DNA of 64,000 nucleotides from assembly GCA_933207985.1 (NCBI GenBank), contig OW240916.1, positions 86,589,851 through 86,653,850 on the forward strand, written 5' to 3'. Made by a program: the position numbers and the translations under genes. The notes beneath the pieces are model-generated. The model was not told where the DNA came from. It searched no databases and saw only the letters and a program-made list of their open reading frames with translations. Within the stretch, counting starts at the first letter, position 1. Each line of letters begins with the position of its first letter. This DNA is from Pelobates cultripes (lineage: Eukaryota > Chordata > Amphibia > Anura > Pelobatidae). This document shows positions 44,150-55,399 of the stretch, piece by piece.

Positions 44150-44500
44150 AACAAACATAGTGTTCTCTGTAAACACTTTATTGGTAGTAATAACGGTTAA
44201 AAACACTTACAAACTATCAGATATCACAGGCATATTGGTATGGGTGCAGGAATTCTATTTTCAGATGGTATGAACAATGAGGTCCCTTTGATAAATTCAC
44301 TCTCGCCGTCTTCAAAGGAAAGTATCAGCAAGACAGTATACAAGTATACAGACTGGAGACTGTCGCGTGCGTTCCACCGAGAAAAGCTCTCCTGCGTTCC
44401 ACTACGATCCCCCTCCAAAGGAGTAACTGTTAGGTACACTTGTCTTACGCGTTTCGTGACTAAACAAAGTCACTTCATCAGAGGCTGCTGCTAATTATCA
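44150..44500 (-). mobile_element. Penelope-like or hammerhead-bearing terminal fragment
   Basis: It contains the hammerhead core at 44446-44481. The sequence to its left, including the CTTTATTGGTAGTAATAAC stretch, appears to belong to the same unit, which may extend back to about 43500. Boundaries are not defined by a duplication. Class assignment rests on the hammerhead. Confidence 0.45.
44446..44481 (-). ncRNA. Hammerhead ribozyme core
   Basis: On the minus strand: CTGATGA, a 6-pair stem II GTGACT-TTGTTT-AGTCAC (one A precedes it), GAAA, minimal self-complementary stem III ACGCGT, and cleavage triplet GTA. The invariant core bases are intact and GUA is an allowed NUH site. Stem I is weak: only two pairs are obvious next to the core, so activity is uncertain. 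The extra A before stem II may be accommodated as a mismatch. Confidence 0.6.
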
Positions 44501-44982
44501 CAGCCCTCTCACATATGATTTCCTGGTACGTTTAGTATCCAGTGTCCTTATATTCCACTGATTTGACATATGTTATTGAAAATATCTTTAATATGTCGAA
44601 AGCAACCAAGTTGCCATCTATTATTAAAAATGACTTTTATATGGCCGAACTTTTTTTGATTTATTACAGTAACTTGTGTTTAAATTAGTTTGACAATGCA
44701 GCCAGGCCACCAGAAACTTGTCACAATCTGTGCGATTTTTGCACACGTTTCCATTCTCTATAAAGTAGAATCCCTTGATCTGGAGTGTTTGTGATCCTTT
44801 AGCCAAGGTATCAGTAGGTGATAAATGTCTAATGTTATCTCATGCTGGGGGTGTTCGAGACTAACTAGAACACAGCAAATTAAACAAAAACAACACTAAG
44901 CAGGTTAACTGATTGAATGGTAAACATCCTCTCTAAATGCCAACTTTTTGTAAATATTAAGGATATCTTGTAATTACTTGTT

Positions 44983-44984
44983 AA

Positions 44985-45016
<32 letters not shown>
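44983..45016. repeat. (TA)n microsatellite
   Basis: TA repeats with one ATG interruption near the right end. Confidence 0.88.
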
Positions 45017-47720
45017 GTGTTTAGATATTGGTTCTTGAATTTATATTTCATTCCGCATCACTATTATATTATATTTTAAATTTTAAAAAAAAAATGTAAC
45101 TTTATTAAATACAGTATTTCTACAATTCTGTCAAATCCAATTTCAAAAAACACAAGACATGTATGCCAGCATTGTTGTGAACAAAATGGATTATATTTTT
45201 CATGGAACCACTCTCACATGGCAACATCTTCACAAGTACACGCAAAACTATTCAAGAATGACATCTGTACATTAATTCATGGCTTTCAACAGTAAATATA
45301 TATGTGATTTGTAAAAGCCAGATTTGTACGGCATGCGATATTTGGCATTGTACATACAGAGTTATCCATTTTGTCTTCCTGCAGAATTGCTTGGACAATT
45401 TAAAATTCTAAATCTATTAATTATTTGGCATCCTTACATTATTAAAAGAAAATGTCAGCCAAATAGAAAAATTGGCAGTAATGTTATTTCTAAGATACAA
45501 ACTAATTAAAGCAATAAACAGAATGCAGAATAACAATTTGAACTGGTGGATTTTGTTTTGATTATTTTGAGAACATAAATGAATGCATAAGAGGTAAATG
45601 AGTGTATAGGCCATAAATGTGCCACATTTGTGGACATTTTTATGTTAAAGGGAAAGATTGGACTATTTAAAAATGTAATACTTTTCTCTGTTATAACGTC
45701 TGCTAATGAATAATGACCTGTTAAAGAATGCTTGTTACGGTAGCATCCTAAGTAGAATGTAATACGGAGCAGGTGTCTTAATCTAGCACAGTGTTTATTA
45801 GTTGTAGTATTAAGATCCAGATGCTTATGCAATTAATTACAAATGACATAATTGTTTATTCCAATAAGGAGCCAGAACCAGAGATAAATGCTCAGCTTCA
45901 TCATTATTTGTGTAGTGTACGCGAACTTCCCACGCTGCAGCCCCCGTCTTCCCAGCCTTGTCAATGCAGTCCGATGTGTGGCAGCAGAATATTGTATTTG
46001 GAAAATCATATCCTGACTCTCTGTCTCCCGTACCACACCTGGAACTGCACTGAGGAGGGTGGAAAGGCTCCAAGATGGTGACCACGGGTGGTTGGAATTG
46101 TAAGCGAGAAGGAGAAATTGTGGTCGTTGGAAATGGAGAGTAGTACGCAAGTACAAACTACAAGTGTGAAGGATGGTTTGTGGTTAGATGCATAAAATAG
46201 ACCGCTCTGTGGTGTAAACCTGACCTGTGCTTAGTCATGTCCCATCTCTGCAGTGGATTGTTGGTTTGATTTTAGTCACCATCATCTGTCAAATAAAGTG
46301 GTGATTTATTTTGATGCTGCAGGTAATGACGTTCCTACTAAGAACAGGCATTGGGTAGTGTAAAATTACCTGTCTTGAGACAGTTGTGGTTGAATATAAA
46401 AAAAAATTGGGGGGCTTTTTCTGTTTTCTCTTCTGATCTTTTATCCGCCCCATCCATATCAACTTCTTAATCTTCCATATTAGGCTGTCCTCTACCCCTT
46501 GGCCCTCCGTATAAAAACACTATTTCAATGCAAGCACACACTTTTCTTTCATTATCATGGCAAATGAATGCAGGAAGTGGCACCCTTGCAATGGTTGCAC
46601 CATCAATGGCCTACTTGCTTTGAAATAAAATATAGAAAGTGGCATATAATGTTTATAAAACTATCCATTTTTTCCCCCTACGTTTTCTATGTCTTTGTGA
46701 CAGTATAGTAAGTATGTCAGGGATACTGTGGTAAATACTTTCTGGAAAGAATTGAAGTCCTTCACAAAGTACCATGTATGCCTAGGAGAGTTCTATGACT
46801 GTGTGTGATCTTCACCCATTGTTATCAGTGGGAAACAAAGGATTGGCTGAGTTGTGTAATACACGTCTTTGTTAACGTGGATGTTCCTGGAACAGGTGCA
46901 GAGTGTTGGAATTTGCTACAGCAGAGATGTTGTCGTAGATTGGTTTCTTTTTTTTTTTTTTATATAACCATACCATTTCTGGTTGCATTGAATCTTCAAT
47001 TAGAAGTGTCTGTTGAATGCATGCCCAGATAATTTACAGTGCCGTTACTCAATCATGAAACGATGTGGCTGTTGATTTTTGTCGTTTTGTTTTTTGTTTT
47101 CTAGTTTTTCTTTTTACTGCTTTTTGGATGTTTTTATATATTTATATGTATAGCTGTTAATGTTCCAAATATTTGTTCATTGTAATACATTATAATCACT
47201 GAGTGGAGTTGGACCTCTATACAGGCAATATTATATTTACACTGATATTTCTGCAGCTGTCACGTTCCCTCTGGAAAGATAGTTAGTGAAGTCTGTATAA
47301 GCAGAAGGGGTGGGAAAGAACCAAGAGTCCATCAGACAGTCTTTCTTTAAGACAAAGGAAGCCCTGCTGTGAGCTTTCATTCCTTTAGGATCAAAGGAAC
47401 AATCTGCATATGAAAGGCTTATAGTATTATGCTAAGTAAATTAGCCAATCGCCAACCCACCAGCAACTAGGACTTCACAACAAAAACTCTCACATCTGTT
47501 CAATCAATTGCCCTATCTTCTGCGTTCTCTACTGTCAGCGGTTTGCTGGTCAAGTCAGTCATATTATTAGATAAAAGTTTAGAAAACAACACCACTGCCC
47601 AAGTTCAGAGCATGATTTTCATTGTTTTCGTACATCACTGTGCATGTTGTGTGTGTGCGTGCTTGTTTTGTGTGTATATAAAATCTTCCATCTCATGCAT
47701 TAAAAGTTCTGCTTCCCAGT

Positions 47721-47724
<4 letters not shown>
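45017..47724. other. Unrecognised intronic sequence
   Basis: No exon or assignable repeat was recognised. A GC-richer block at 45910-46090 has open frames on both strands but no known motif. Confidence 0.35.
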
Positions 47725-47769
<45 letters not shown>

Positions 47770-47776
47770 ATATATA
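47725..47776. repeat. (TA)n microsatellite
   Basis: About 50 bases of TA with one TTTA interruption. Confidence 0.9.
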
Positions 47777-48229
47777 GTTTTGTTTATTTTGTATGTCTTA
47801 AGTACATAACCTTGTAACTTTTGTATTGTTTGTGCTGCAAAGGATATACTTGGAAATGTAAAAAAATTCTGTGTAGTTTTTTTGGTAAAACACTTTTTTA
47901 TTCTGCATTGTCAGCTTCACAGAGACTGTGCATTGAATGGTTAATTGATGGTACACATGTCAAGACACAGCCATATTAAAGATTAAGCTCCAGTGCACAC
48001 ATAAAAATAAAATTTTCAATCTTGTAAGGTTATTTAAAATTACCTCTCTCAGCAAACAAATATGGGTAATCAGTTCGTTTGGCCATATTGTGTTAAGCCC
48101 ACCAATACGTCACAGTACCCCAATATCGGTGGGTCCTACTCTAATTTCAACATTTGAGACAAGTTAAATAGTGATAGTGCTAAATAAGCTAAAGTGTATT
48201 TAACAACCAGTAAGGTCATGCTAGGCAGT

Positions 48230-48840
48230 TATAGGATTCCTGCTCATGCTCTCCAACCATACAGTAACCTTTAGAAAAACAGTTGTTGTTTTTTTTACCT
48301 GAGGAACCACTCAACTCTCTTGTTGGCTCTGGCACAGAGTGTAAATGATATCACCTGTTCAATGTTGAGGAGCCAACATGAATCCCATAGAAATACATCC
48401 TACTGTGAACCGCCTTTCAGGCCAGACTCATTCCCTTTCAAACACTATCCCCTGTTAGGAGAATAATGATAGAACAGCTCTATCGGACTCTAAATATGTT
48501 GAGTTTTTTCCATTATTTTATCTATTTTGGCCTTTCAGCATTACAGATGCAGTTTCCATTGAAAGCATTCATTTTCCTGTTGGCCCACGTCACACATGAT
48601 TAGCTAGGCTATTTTAGAAAGCCCAATTGGCAGCAGTTGGTTATAGGAATCCTGCTTATGGGCGCCGACCTCAAGACTTCCACCAGAAAAAATGTTGTTT
48701 TTTCACCTGAGAAAATTCTCTGTTTCCTTGTTGGTCCTCACTCTGTGGTGAAACATCTACTGGGGTCTTCAGTCAGTCTCTTCTTCCTGTCACAGAGGGA
48801 CTGTAAATCATGTCACCTGTTTAGGAACCAACATGACTAA
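48230..48840 (+). repeat. Diverged direct duplication
   Basis: 48230-48390 and 48640-48840 share TTATAGGA(A)TCCTGCT, TTGTTGTTTTTT with ACCTGAG, CTTGTTGG and TGTAAAT followed by ATGTCACCTGTT or ATATCACCTGTT and CCAACATGA, in the same order. The second copy carries about 60 extra bases. Confidence 0.5.
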
Positions 48841-49045
48841 TTCTGTATAGTGTTGCAAAATAGCACCAGGGGAGGAGCAGTTAGAAGGGACTCTAAACAC
48901 ACATAGGGTACATTTCAGCTTGCAATATCCTTAGAAATATCATACCAACATCTGGTTTTACCACTTATGTTTGCTTTTTGATTTTGTAATTTGCAGCTGT
49001 TTCCCAGAATGACTTGCAGGTTTTCTTGCAAATATCTATGAACAG

Positions 49046-49066
49046 TATATATATATATATATATAT
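49046..49066. repeat. (TA)n microsatellite
   Basis: A short TA run about 550 bases upstream of exon 3. Confidence 0.88.
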
Positions 49067-49615
49067 TTATTTTTTTTTACCTCAGATAGGGAATACTGCA
49101 TAATGTTTAGTAGTGATCATAACACCCTGAATATTTTTGCGTGGAATGTACATATCCATGACACATATAAATTGTATCCATTTACAGAATTTTCAATTTG
49201 AAGTTTGGAGGTATCCCTGGACAGAATATTACACATTACGTTAGTTCTCCTAAATTTCATACATTTAAAAAAAAAAAAAAAAATCGACCCTTTTTTATTC
49301 TCTAAAGAAAATCCCCATAGTTTTAAAATTGCATAGATCACATGTAAGATGTAAATTATAGCTCAGGAAAAATACTTAACTGCAGTCTGTAAATCGTGAA
49401 TTCCTGATAGATCGGAATGGCACAATACATTATTGATTTATACTTACCCTAAAAAAACAATCAGTAGCAACCTGAAACCCGAAGCAGTTACATATCTTTT
49501 CACATCAACCTTTAGTATAAAAATCTATGGCAGCAGCATTTCTAATAAAAAGCACGTAAGGCATACATCCGTTTCACGCATTTATAACACATTGTGACTT
49601 TTTTTTTCTTTACAG

Positions 49616-49762
49616 GTAATATTTGCATTAAATCAGACTCTTTTGCAGCAAGAGAGCCTTCGAGCAGGCGTCCTACAGGCTCCTTACACCACAGAAGACC
49701 TCATCAAACATTACAACTGCGGAGATCTCAACTCAATTATATTCAACCATGATTCTTCACAG
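49616..49762 (+). CDS. trabd2a: trabd2a coding exon 3
   Basis: 147 bases, 49 codons, phase 0 at both ends. It is bounded by tttttttctttacag before 49616 and by CAG|gtatgt after 49762. It encodes [18 protein letters not shown], then the segment with [15 protein letters not shown], and ends in NHDSSQ. This matches the family segment that follows LNFSQ in TIKI proteins. NQT is a possible N-glycosylation site and the cysteine in HYNCGD is conserved. The first exon bases are GTAATA, so the acceptor reads AG|GTAAT; see the findings. The 35.5 kb intron before it carries most of the transposons of the window. Confidence 0.95.
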
Positions 49763-50149
49763 GTATGTAACGTTACTGATATTGTCCGCTAACCTATTAA
49801 TGTCTCTATGATGGACACCAGAACAATTGTCATAAAGAAGCATTATATAGAAATGAATGTTTCTTTATTTGACAAATCTTGTTTCCATAAGCTGATGTCA
49901 GGATCTGATAGGTGATAGTACCAGCCTTTCCAGGTAGCATAGAGAGATATCATAAATTAATAATCAAAGTATTTTTAATGATAATTATTATTATATTAAA
50001 CTGTGATTCTATTAATTTGACATTATAACATTTAAAACATTTACCATAGTGTACCTGAATGATAGCCTAAAATTTGTAGTCCTTTACCAGGATTATGTGT
50101 ATTTGTATGATAGGGTTTGGCACAATTTCCCTTTTAGGTAGTTGTCTAA

Positions 50150-50430
50150 GGCATGCCACCCAAGTGTCCCTTTCTAGTAGGGGCAGTCCCTATTTTGAAC
50201 TTAAGTCCTTCCGTTCCTATTTTCTATCTTAATGTTCCTCTTTTCTAGGAGCTCCATATTGCTGGTGTGTCTGAGTGTATAACAGAAATCCACAGCAATA
50301 ATACTCACAGTAATGTGTCTTTAAACTACTAAACTATGTTTAGGAATCAGTCTGACTAAATAAGATACATTGTTCTTGTCCTATATTAAAAGTTAGTTGT
50401 AGAAATTGTTGTTAGTAAGTTACCAACATT
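50150..50430 (+). repeat. Dispersed repeat family X, copy 2 (inverted)
   Basis: TCCATATTGCTGGTGTGTCT, AATCAGTCTGACTAAATAAG and ATACATTGTTCTTG are the complement of landmarks at 12285-12560. Confidence 0.55.
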
Positions 50431-51115
50431 TTCTCAGAACAGCCCCATCCCTGGTCACAACTCCACTCACAACCCTAAAATGAAATAGTCCATTTGAAAT
50501 GCTGAGAGGTAGGGCCTAATGTAAAGGTTTATTTAATCTATCTGGTAGAGCCAGTTGAGACTTTCAAAGCTTTGGTTGCATTCAAAATATCAAAATTGGT
50601 ATCAGAGTTACAACTAGGTCTTACAGAAATAAATTATTTAATTTGTTTGAAAAATGTAGAAATGTAAGTTTTTAGCTCCAAATTAGATTATATTTTGCCT
50701 TTTTCATTTTATACATAAATGTAAATGTATACATATACATACATTAAAAACAATGCCAAGCACACAATTACAGATATAAATGAGGAACGCATTTACAAAC
50801 ATTTGCCACATGGACAGGGTATTCTCATTATGAATATTGAAGGGTCATGCCCTGGGACCAATCTGGTAGGTCAAACTGTTGACTTGGTCTGGTATTTCTT
50901 CAGACCAAATATTAGTTTCTCTCCGACCATGCATATAAGACTGGATTCTGAATAGGCAAATCACTAATGTCACAAAAGAAATGTCAAGCTAATATTTATA
51001 TAAAGTAAACAGTTATAATAATCACTGGGAATCATAGCAGAAACACAACATCAACAGACAGTGTTGGTCTTTTACATTTTACAAAGTTTTAGTAATTGAG
51101 TTACAAACTATAGGC

Positions 51116-51581
51116 TTAAAGGACCACTATAGGCACCCAGACCACTTCACAACTTAATGAAGTGGTCTGGGTGCCAGGTCCCTCTAGGATTAACCCTTTC
51201 TGCTGTAAACATAGCAGTTTCAGCAAAACTTTAGGGTTAATCCAGCCTCTAGTGGCTGTCTCATTGACAGCCACTAGAGGCGCTTCCGCGCTTCTCACTG
51301 TGATTTTCACAGTGAGAAGATGCCAGCGTCCATAGGAAAGCATTGAGAATGCTTTCCTATGGACTGGCTGAATGCGCACCCGGCTCGTGCTGCGCATGCG
51401 CATTCAGCCGATGACGGTAAAGGAGGAGGAGATGCCCCAGGCGCAGGAAAAAAGGTAAGGGATTACCCCTTCCTCACCCTAGAGCCCGGCGGGAGGGGGG
51501 CCCAGAGGGTGAGGGGGACCCAAGGACCCTATAGAGCCAGGAAAACGAGCATGTTTTCCTGGCACTATAGTGGTCCTTTAA
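51116..51581. mobile_element. T2-type MITE, complete, with serial hairpins
   Basis: TTAA flanks at 51116-51119 and 51578-51581; ends TTAAAGGACCACTATAGGCA and GGCACTATAGTGGTCCTTTA. The internal hairpins follow the same order as in the 1025-1730 copy, at roughly 80% identity over the shared left part. Confidence 0.9.
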
Positions 51582-51954
51582 AGTATTCTTAAAATTAGCT
51601 ATTTTCCCACTCTTGTATTCAAGCCTAAATCTGGAGGTGTCTCTGTCATTTAATCTAAAATTCACTAGTTAGTGATACACCTCTTTATAACTATAGCAGC
51701 CTGCATAATTGCCTAAATAAGAAAATGTAGTGACCAGTTTACGTGGCCAAGCATTCTGTTAATCCTGACAAGGTTGAACCTAAAGATCCATTATAGTTGC
51801 TGTGTATACCATTAGCCCTCCCACTTGAGTTCCCCCCTTTACTGCTGAGCGCAGCATATTACTAATAAAAAGCAGATAGATACAGCACTGACTCCAAAAA
51901 TGGCAGAAAACACTGGTACTTGGATACCCTAACAATCCAAGAATACAAGACAGA

Positions 51955-52765
51955 TAAAGAAAAAAACAGGTTGTGCCGAAACAGCAATATATGGTACTTG
52001 AATGGTAAAGTCTCAAAGAGTGATGTTAACTTAGCTAGGTAGTTACAAAAGTAGTCCTTGTTGTTCAATATGTTCACCAGTTTGGGTATGCTCCGATATA
52101 TGGAATGATAATAAATGACGAGAAAAAACAACAATAGTGTGATATTGTATATGCCAAAAACAGCTGCAATAATTTAATAAAAAATACACTCACAAACAAA
52201 GAACCTACTATTGACTCTGTTGTATTTGCTTTTGACAATATAATTCTTATCACAGGATATGAGTTGGAGGATCAAACGGAATCTTTATAGGAACAAAGGT
52301 ACATTGTAGGGTGTTCTCAGGACTTGCGCATCTCATATGAAATACATAAAAGGAAGGTTCCAATAGTGCAATTCAATAAAACAATCCCAATGTGTATGTT
52401 AAGAAAAGGATAAACTACACTCACAAACAAAAAATCAGCTCTAGTGTAATCATGTAACAATTCATTCTTAGTGTAATCATGAAGTGGTATATTTTGATAA
52501 TTTTTTATAAAATCATTGCAGCTGTTCTTGGTGTATACAATATCACACTATTGTCGTTTTTCTTGTCATTTATTATCATTCCATATATCAGAGCATACCC
52601 AAACTGGTGAATATATTGAACTTCACAGTGCAACCACCATCTCTATCTAAGAACTCTCTTGGGTGACACAACAAGGACTACTTTTGTAACTACCTAGCTA
52701 AGTTACTTTCACTCTTTGAGACTTTACTATTCAAGTACCATATATTGCTGTTTTTTTTTCTTTGT
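51955..52765. repeat. Large imperfect inverted repeat
   Basis: The arms are at about 51955-52182 and 52502-52765, paired from AAACAGCAATATATGGTACT to TACCATATATTGCTGTTT and inward to CAGCTGCAAT and ATTGCAGCTG. The right arm has an extra block of about 50 bases (52620-52670). The 320 base loop has two direct copies of ACACTCACAAACAAA. It is probably a foldback or retroelement-derived palindrome; class unknown. Confidence 0.7.
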
Positions 52766-52960
52766 TAAAGCATGTTACTGCCTGAGTCACAATAGAATTA
52801 TCATGACATGATCTGGATCCTAGTTGGGACAATCAAGGTATTGGATGGCTATTTAAAGTTAGGATGTGAGTAGTGTGTGTTGTTTTTTTAATCTTCCTTC
52901 TATTTTGGGGGATTTCTGTACAAGATTACTGATGTACCAATACATTTTTATTCTACCCAG

Positions 52961-53135
52961 GTTCCCAATTTTATTAATGCTACCTTACCAATTCAAGAAA
53001 GAATAACTGCACAAGAGATCGATAATTATTTCCGCCAAGAGCTGATATACAAGAGAAATGAGAGGATGGGGCACAGAGTTAAAAATCTTCTTGAAGAGTT
53101 CCCGGACAAAAGCTTTTTCTTTGCGTTTGGGGCAG
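52961..53135 (+). CDS. trabd2a: trabd2a coding exon 4
   Basis: 175 bases: 58 codons plus one base, so it starts in phase 0 and ends in phase 1. The acceptor is ttctacccag and the donor is GCAG|gtaagt. The protein runs from VPNFINATL through [20 protein letters not shown] to [15 protein letters not shown] is a possible N-glycosylation site. The last base is the first base of the glycine codon of the second GX2H motif (G-A-G-H), so intron 4 splits that motif. [10 protein letters not shown] is typical of TIKI proteins and of the wider TraB/PrgY group. Confidence 0.95.
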
Positions 53136-53609
53136 GTAAGTAGTGTTATTATTCAATAGAACGAGAAATGGATATTAAACTGTATGTCCCATGCATGCTG
53201 TTTACATTACTATCTATTGAAATTATAGTGGAACTGTGGGGTTACCCCCTATCTTTCTAATGTATTATACAGAAAATGATACAAAAGTTCCCTTTAGGTG
53301 CACAATTTAGTGGGTGTGGATGCAATAGCAGACAGACTTCTCCAAATCAGGTGCATCTGACTTTGGTCCATGAGTTCAATTTTTATCCCATTAAACACTT
53401 TTCACTAGGGGTTTAAGGAATAGGTGAAGCAATCAGTGATCTTGATTAAGTATGTTTTACAGTACTAGATGTTTGAATGCTTTAGATTAAATAATTTAAA
53501 CTAAGACTTTTGGGACATTTATTAGGAAAGCTGCTTTTACCTGTATTGATTTTTAATGCCAGAACGGGTGAATAACAGTGGAAAGATATAAACTCCATGT
53601 TTATTTTAC

Positions 53610-55170
53610 TTTTTCTATTTATATATTTATTTATATATTTATTTACTTATAAAATATATTTTACCAGGATGGATGCATTGAGATTTCTCTCGTTTCCAAG
53701 TATGTCCTGGGTCCACAAAACATTGCATTGTTAAAATAGGATACAATATTACAAAAATAAAATATACAAACAATATATATATAAATATACACATTTAACA
53801 CATAACAGGTAATAAATATATTCAACCATGACAGGTGCATTCTGTGCTGAGGTATATTGCCATAGATCTCTTAAAAGATTTGAAATTGAATGAAGATTTT
53901 ACTGTGTCCCTGAGGTTATTCCATAATTGCGGTGCTCTGTAGGAAAATGAGGATTGAGCCACTTTATTTTTGTATTGCGGTATGCTAAATATCGTGCTAG
54001 TACCGGATCGGAGTTTATAGGAGGTGGAAACAGCCGGGGAGAACATTCTACTCAGGTAGGGTGGGAGCTTGCCAGAAATGCTCTTATGCACAAGGCTGGA
54101 AAGATGAAGAGTGTGTCGGGATTCCATCGACAGCCAGTTTAGCTCTTTTAACATGTCACAGTGGTGGGTAAAGTAATTCCACTCTAGTACAAAATGGCAA
54201 AATTAATTATATAATGTATTAAGTTTATTAAGGTGGACTATCTGTTTCCTTACTGTGGGGCTTAGGCAGGATTTGTTTCTGTACAGGGCACCTAGTTTTG
54301 GGTAAAGTTTTGAAGATATTTTTTCAGTGTGAAGGCCGAAGGATAGATTGGGGTCTAGCAACATACCTAGATATTTAAAAGAGCAGACTGCTGTCAGTGT
54401 GCTATTTGAATTTGTTCTGATACACAGTTGTTGATTTTGTAGTTTACATACTTTAGGTACAATTCCAAAGATCATTGTAATGGTTTTGTGAGTGTTTAGG
54501 AAGAGTTTGTTATCCGCTATCCACTTTTGTACCTATGTGAATTAGTTTTGGAGCACAGCCTCAAGCTGTGGTAGCTTGGGTTTACTAGCGTAGATTACAG
54601 TGTCGACTGCATACATGTGTACAGTTGTGGATTTGCAGACGTTAGGCAGATCATTTATAAATAATGTGAATAGCAGGGGGCCGGATATGGAGCCTTGGAG
54701 AACACCACACGTGACTAGAAGAGGGAGGGAAGCGCTATCAGAAATGGTCCCATATAGCAATCGGTCTAAAACATACGATCGAAACCAGGTTAGCGGATGA
54801 TCACCAGTGCCTGAGTTTTTAAGGTTTTGCTAAATAATGCCATGGTCTACAGTGTCAAAGGCCTTGGCAAAATCAAGGAAAATAGCTCCAGTTAAGTCTC
54901 CTTGTTTCATGCTAATTTGGAAAAGGGCAGTCAAAGTTGAGTGATTTGGACAAAAGCCTGATTGATCAGGGGTCAGATAATTTGATTGTTAATAAAATTC
55001 ACATAGTTGCGTATGGACGCATTTTTCCAAGATTTTTGACTGAAGCTGTTCAGTTTGCAAAATGGTCATAGACCAATGTGCAGAGTCAGTAAGGTCCAGA
55101 TTCTCAGTTACAGACCATCTGGGTAGTTCAGAGGAAGACTCCATTCAACTAGCCTACTGTAACGCCCTGG
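53610..55170 (-). mobile_element. 5'-truncated non-LTR retrotransposon (CR1/L2/Rex1-like), antisense
   Basis: Minus-strand fragments read, in order, as reverse transcriptase (GVLQGSISGPLLFTLFINDL at about 54700), fingers and thumb sequence (FKYLGMLLDPNLSF at about 54370), and a C-terminal segment (YRAPQLWNNLRDTVKSSFNF at about 53900). The catalytic box is MYAVDT instead of YADD, and stops separate the pieces. The 3' end is AT-rich near 53610-53670. The exact clade is not assigned. Confidence 0.8.
54542..54760 (-). pseudogene. Reverse transcriptase fragment with mutated YADD box
   Basis: It encodes the region from GVLQGSISGPLLF to HMYAVDTVIYASKP. The second position before the final aspartate has changed from D to V (YAVD), removing a metal-binding residue, so the enzyme would be dead even without the surrounding stops. 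Confidence 0.8.
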
Positions 55171-55264
55171 GTGCAAGTGTGGTCCTCTAAAAAGGACTGT
55201 TTTTGCCACCCATTAAAGTGGAGGTTTGTTCTCCTCCAGCCAGCCCCATCACGAAGATTTAGAG

Positions 55265-55399
55265 CGGGGATAGACAATCTTTGGCATGCTAGATTTTGTA
55301 GACTACATCTCTCCTGATGCTTTGCCAGCTATATGGCTGTATGAGTATTATGAGACATGTAGTCCACCTCATCTGAAGTGCCGAAGGTTTCCTACCCTC
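55265..55399. mobile_element. hAT-type MITE
   Basis: Ends GGGGATAGACAATCTTTGGC and GTGCCGAAGGTTTCCTACCC form imperfect inverted repeats, and an inner pair TAGACTACATCTC and GACATGTAGTCC continues the foldback. The 8 base flanks ATTTAGAG and ATCTAGAG differ at one position, fitting a hAT target duplication. Confidence 0.7.

Noticed and set aside
45833..46156. Open frames on both strands in a GC-richer patch
   Set aside because: Frames overlap on opposite strands without conserved motifs; I could not tell coding from chance.
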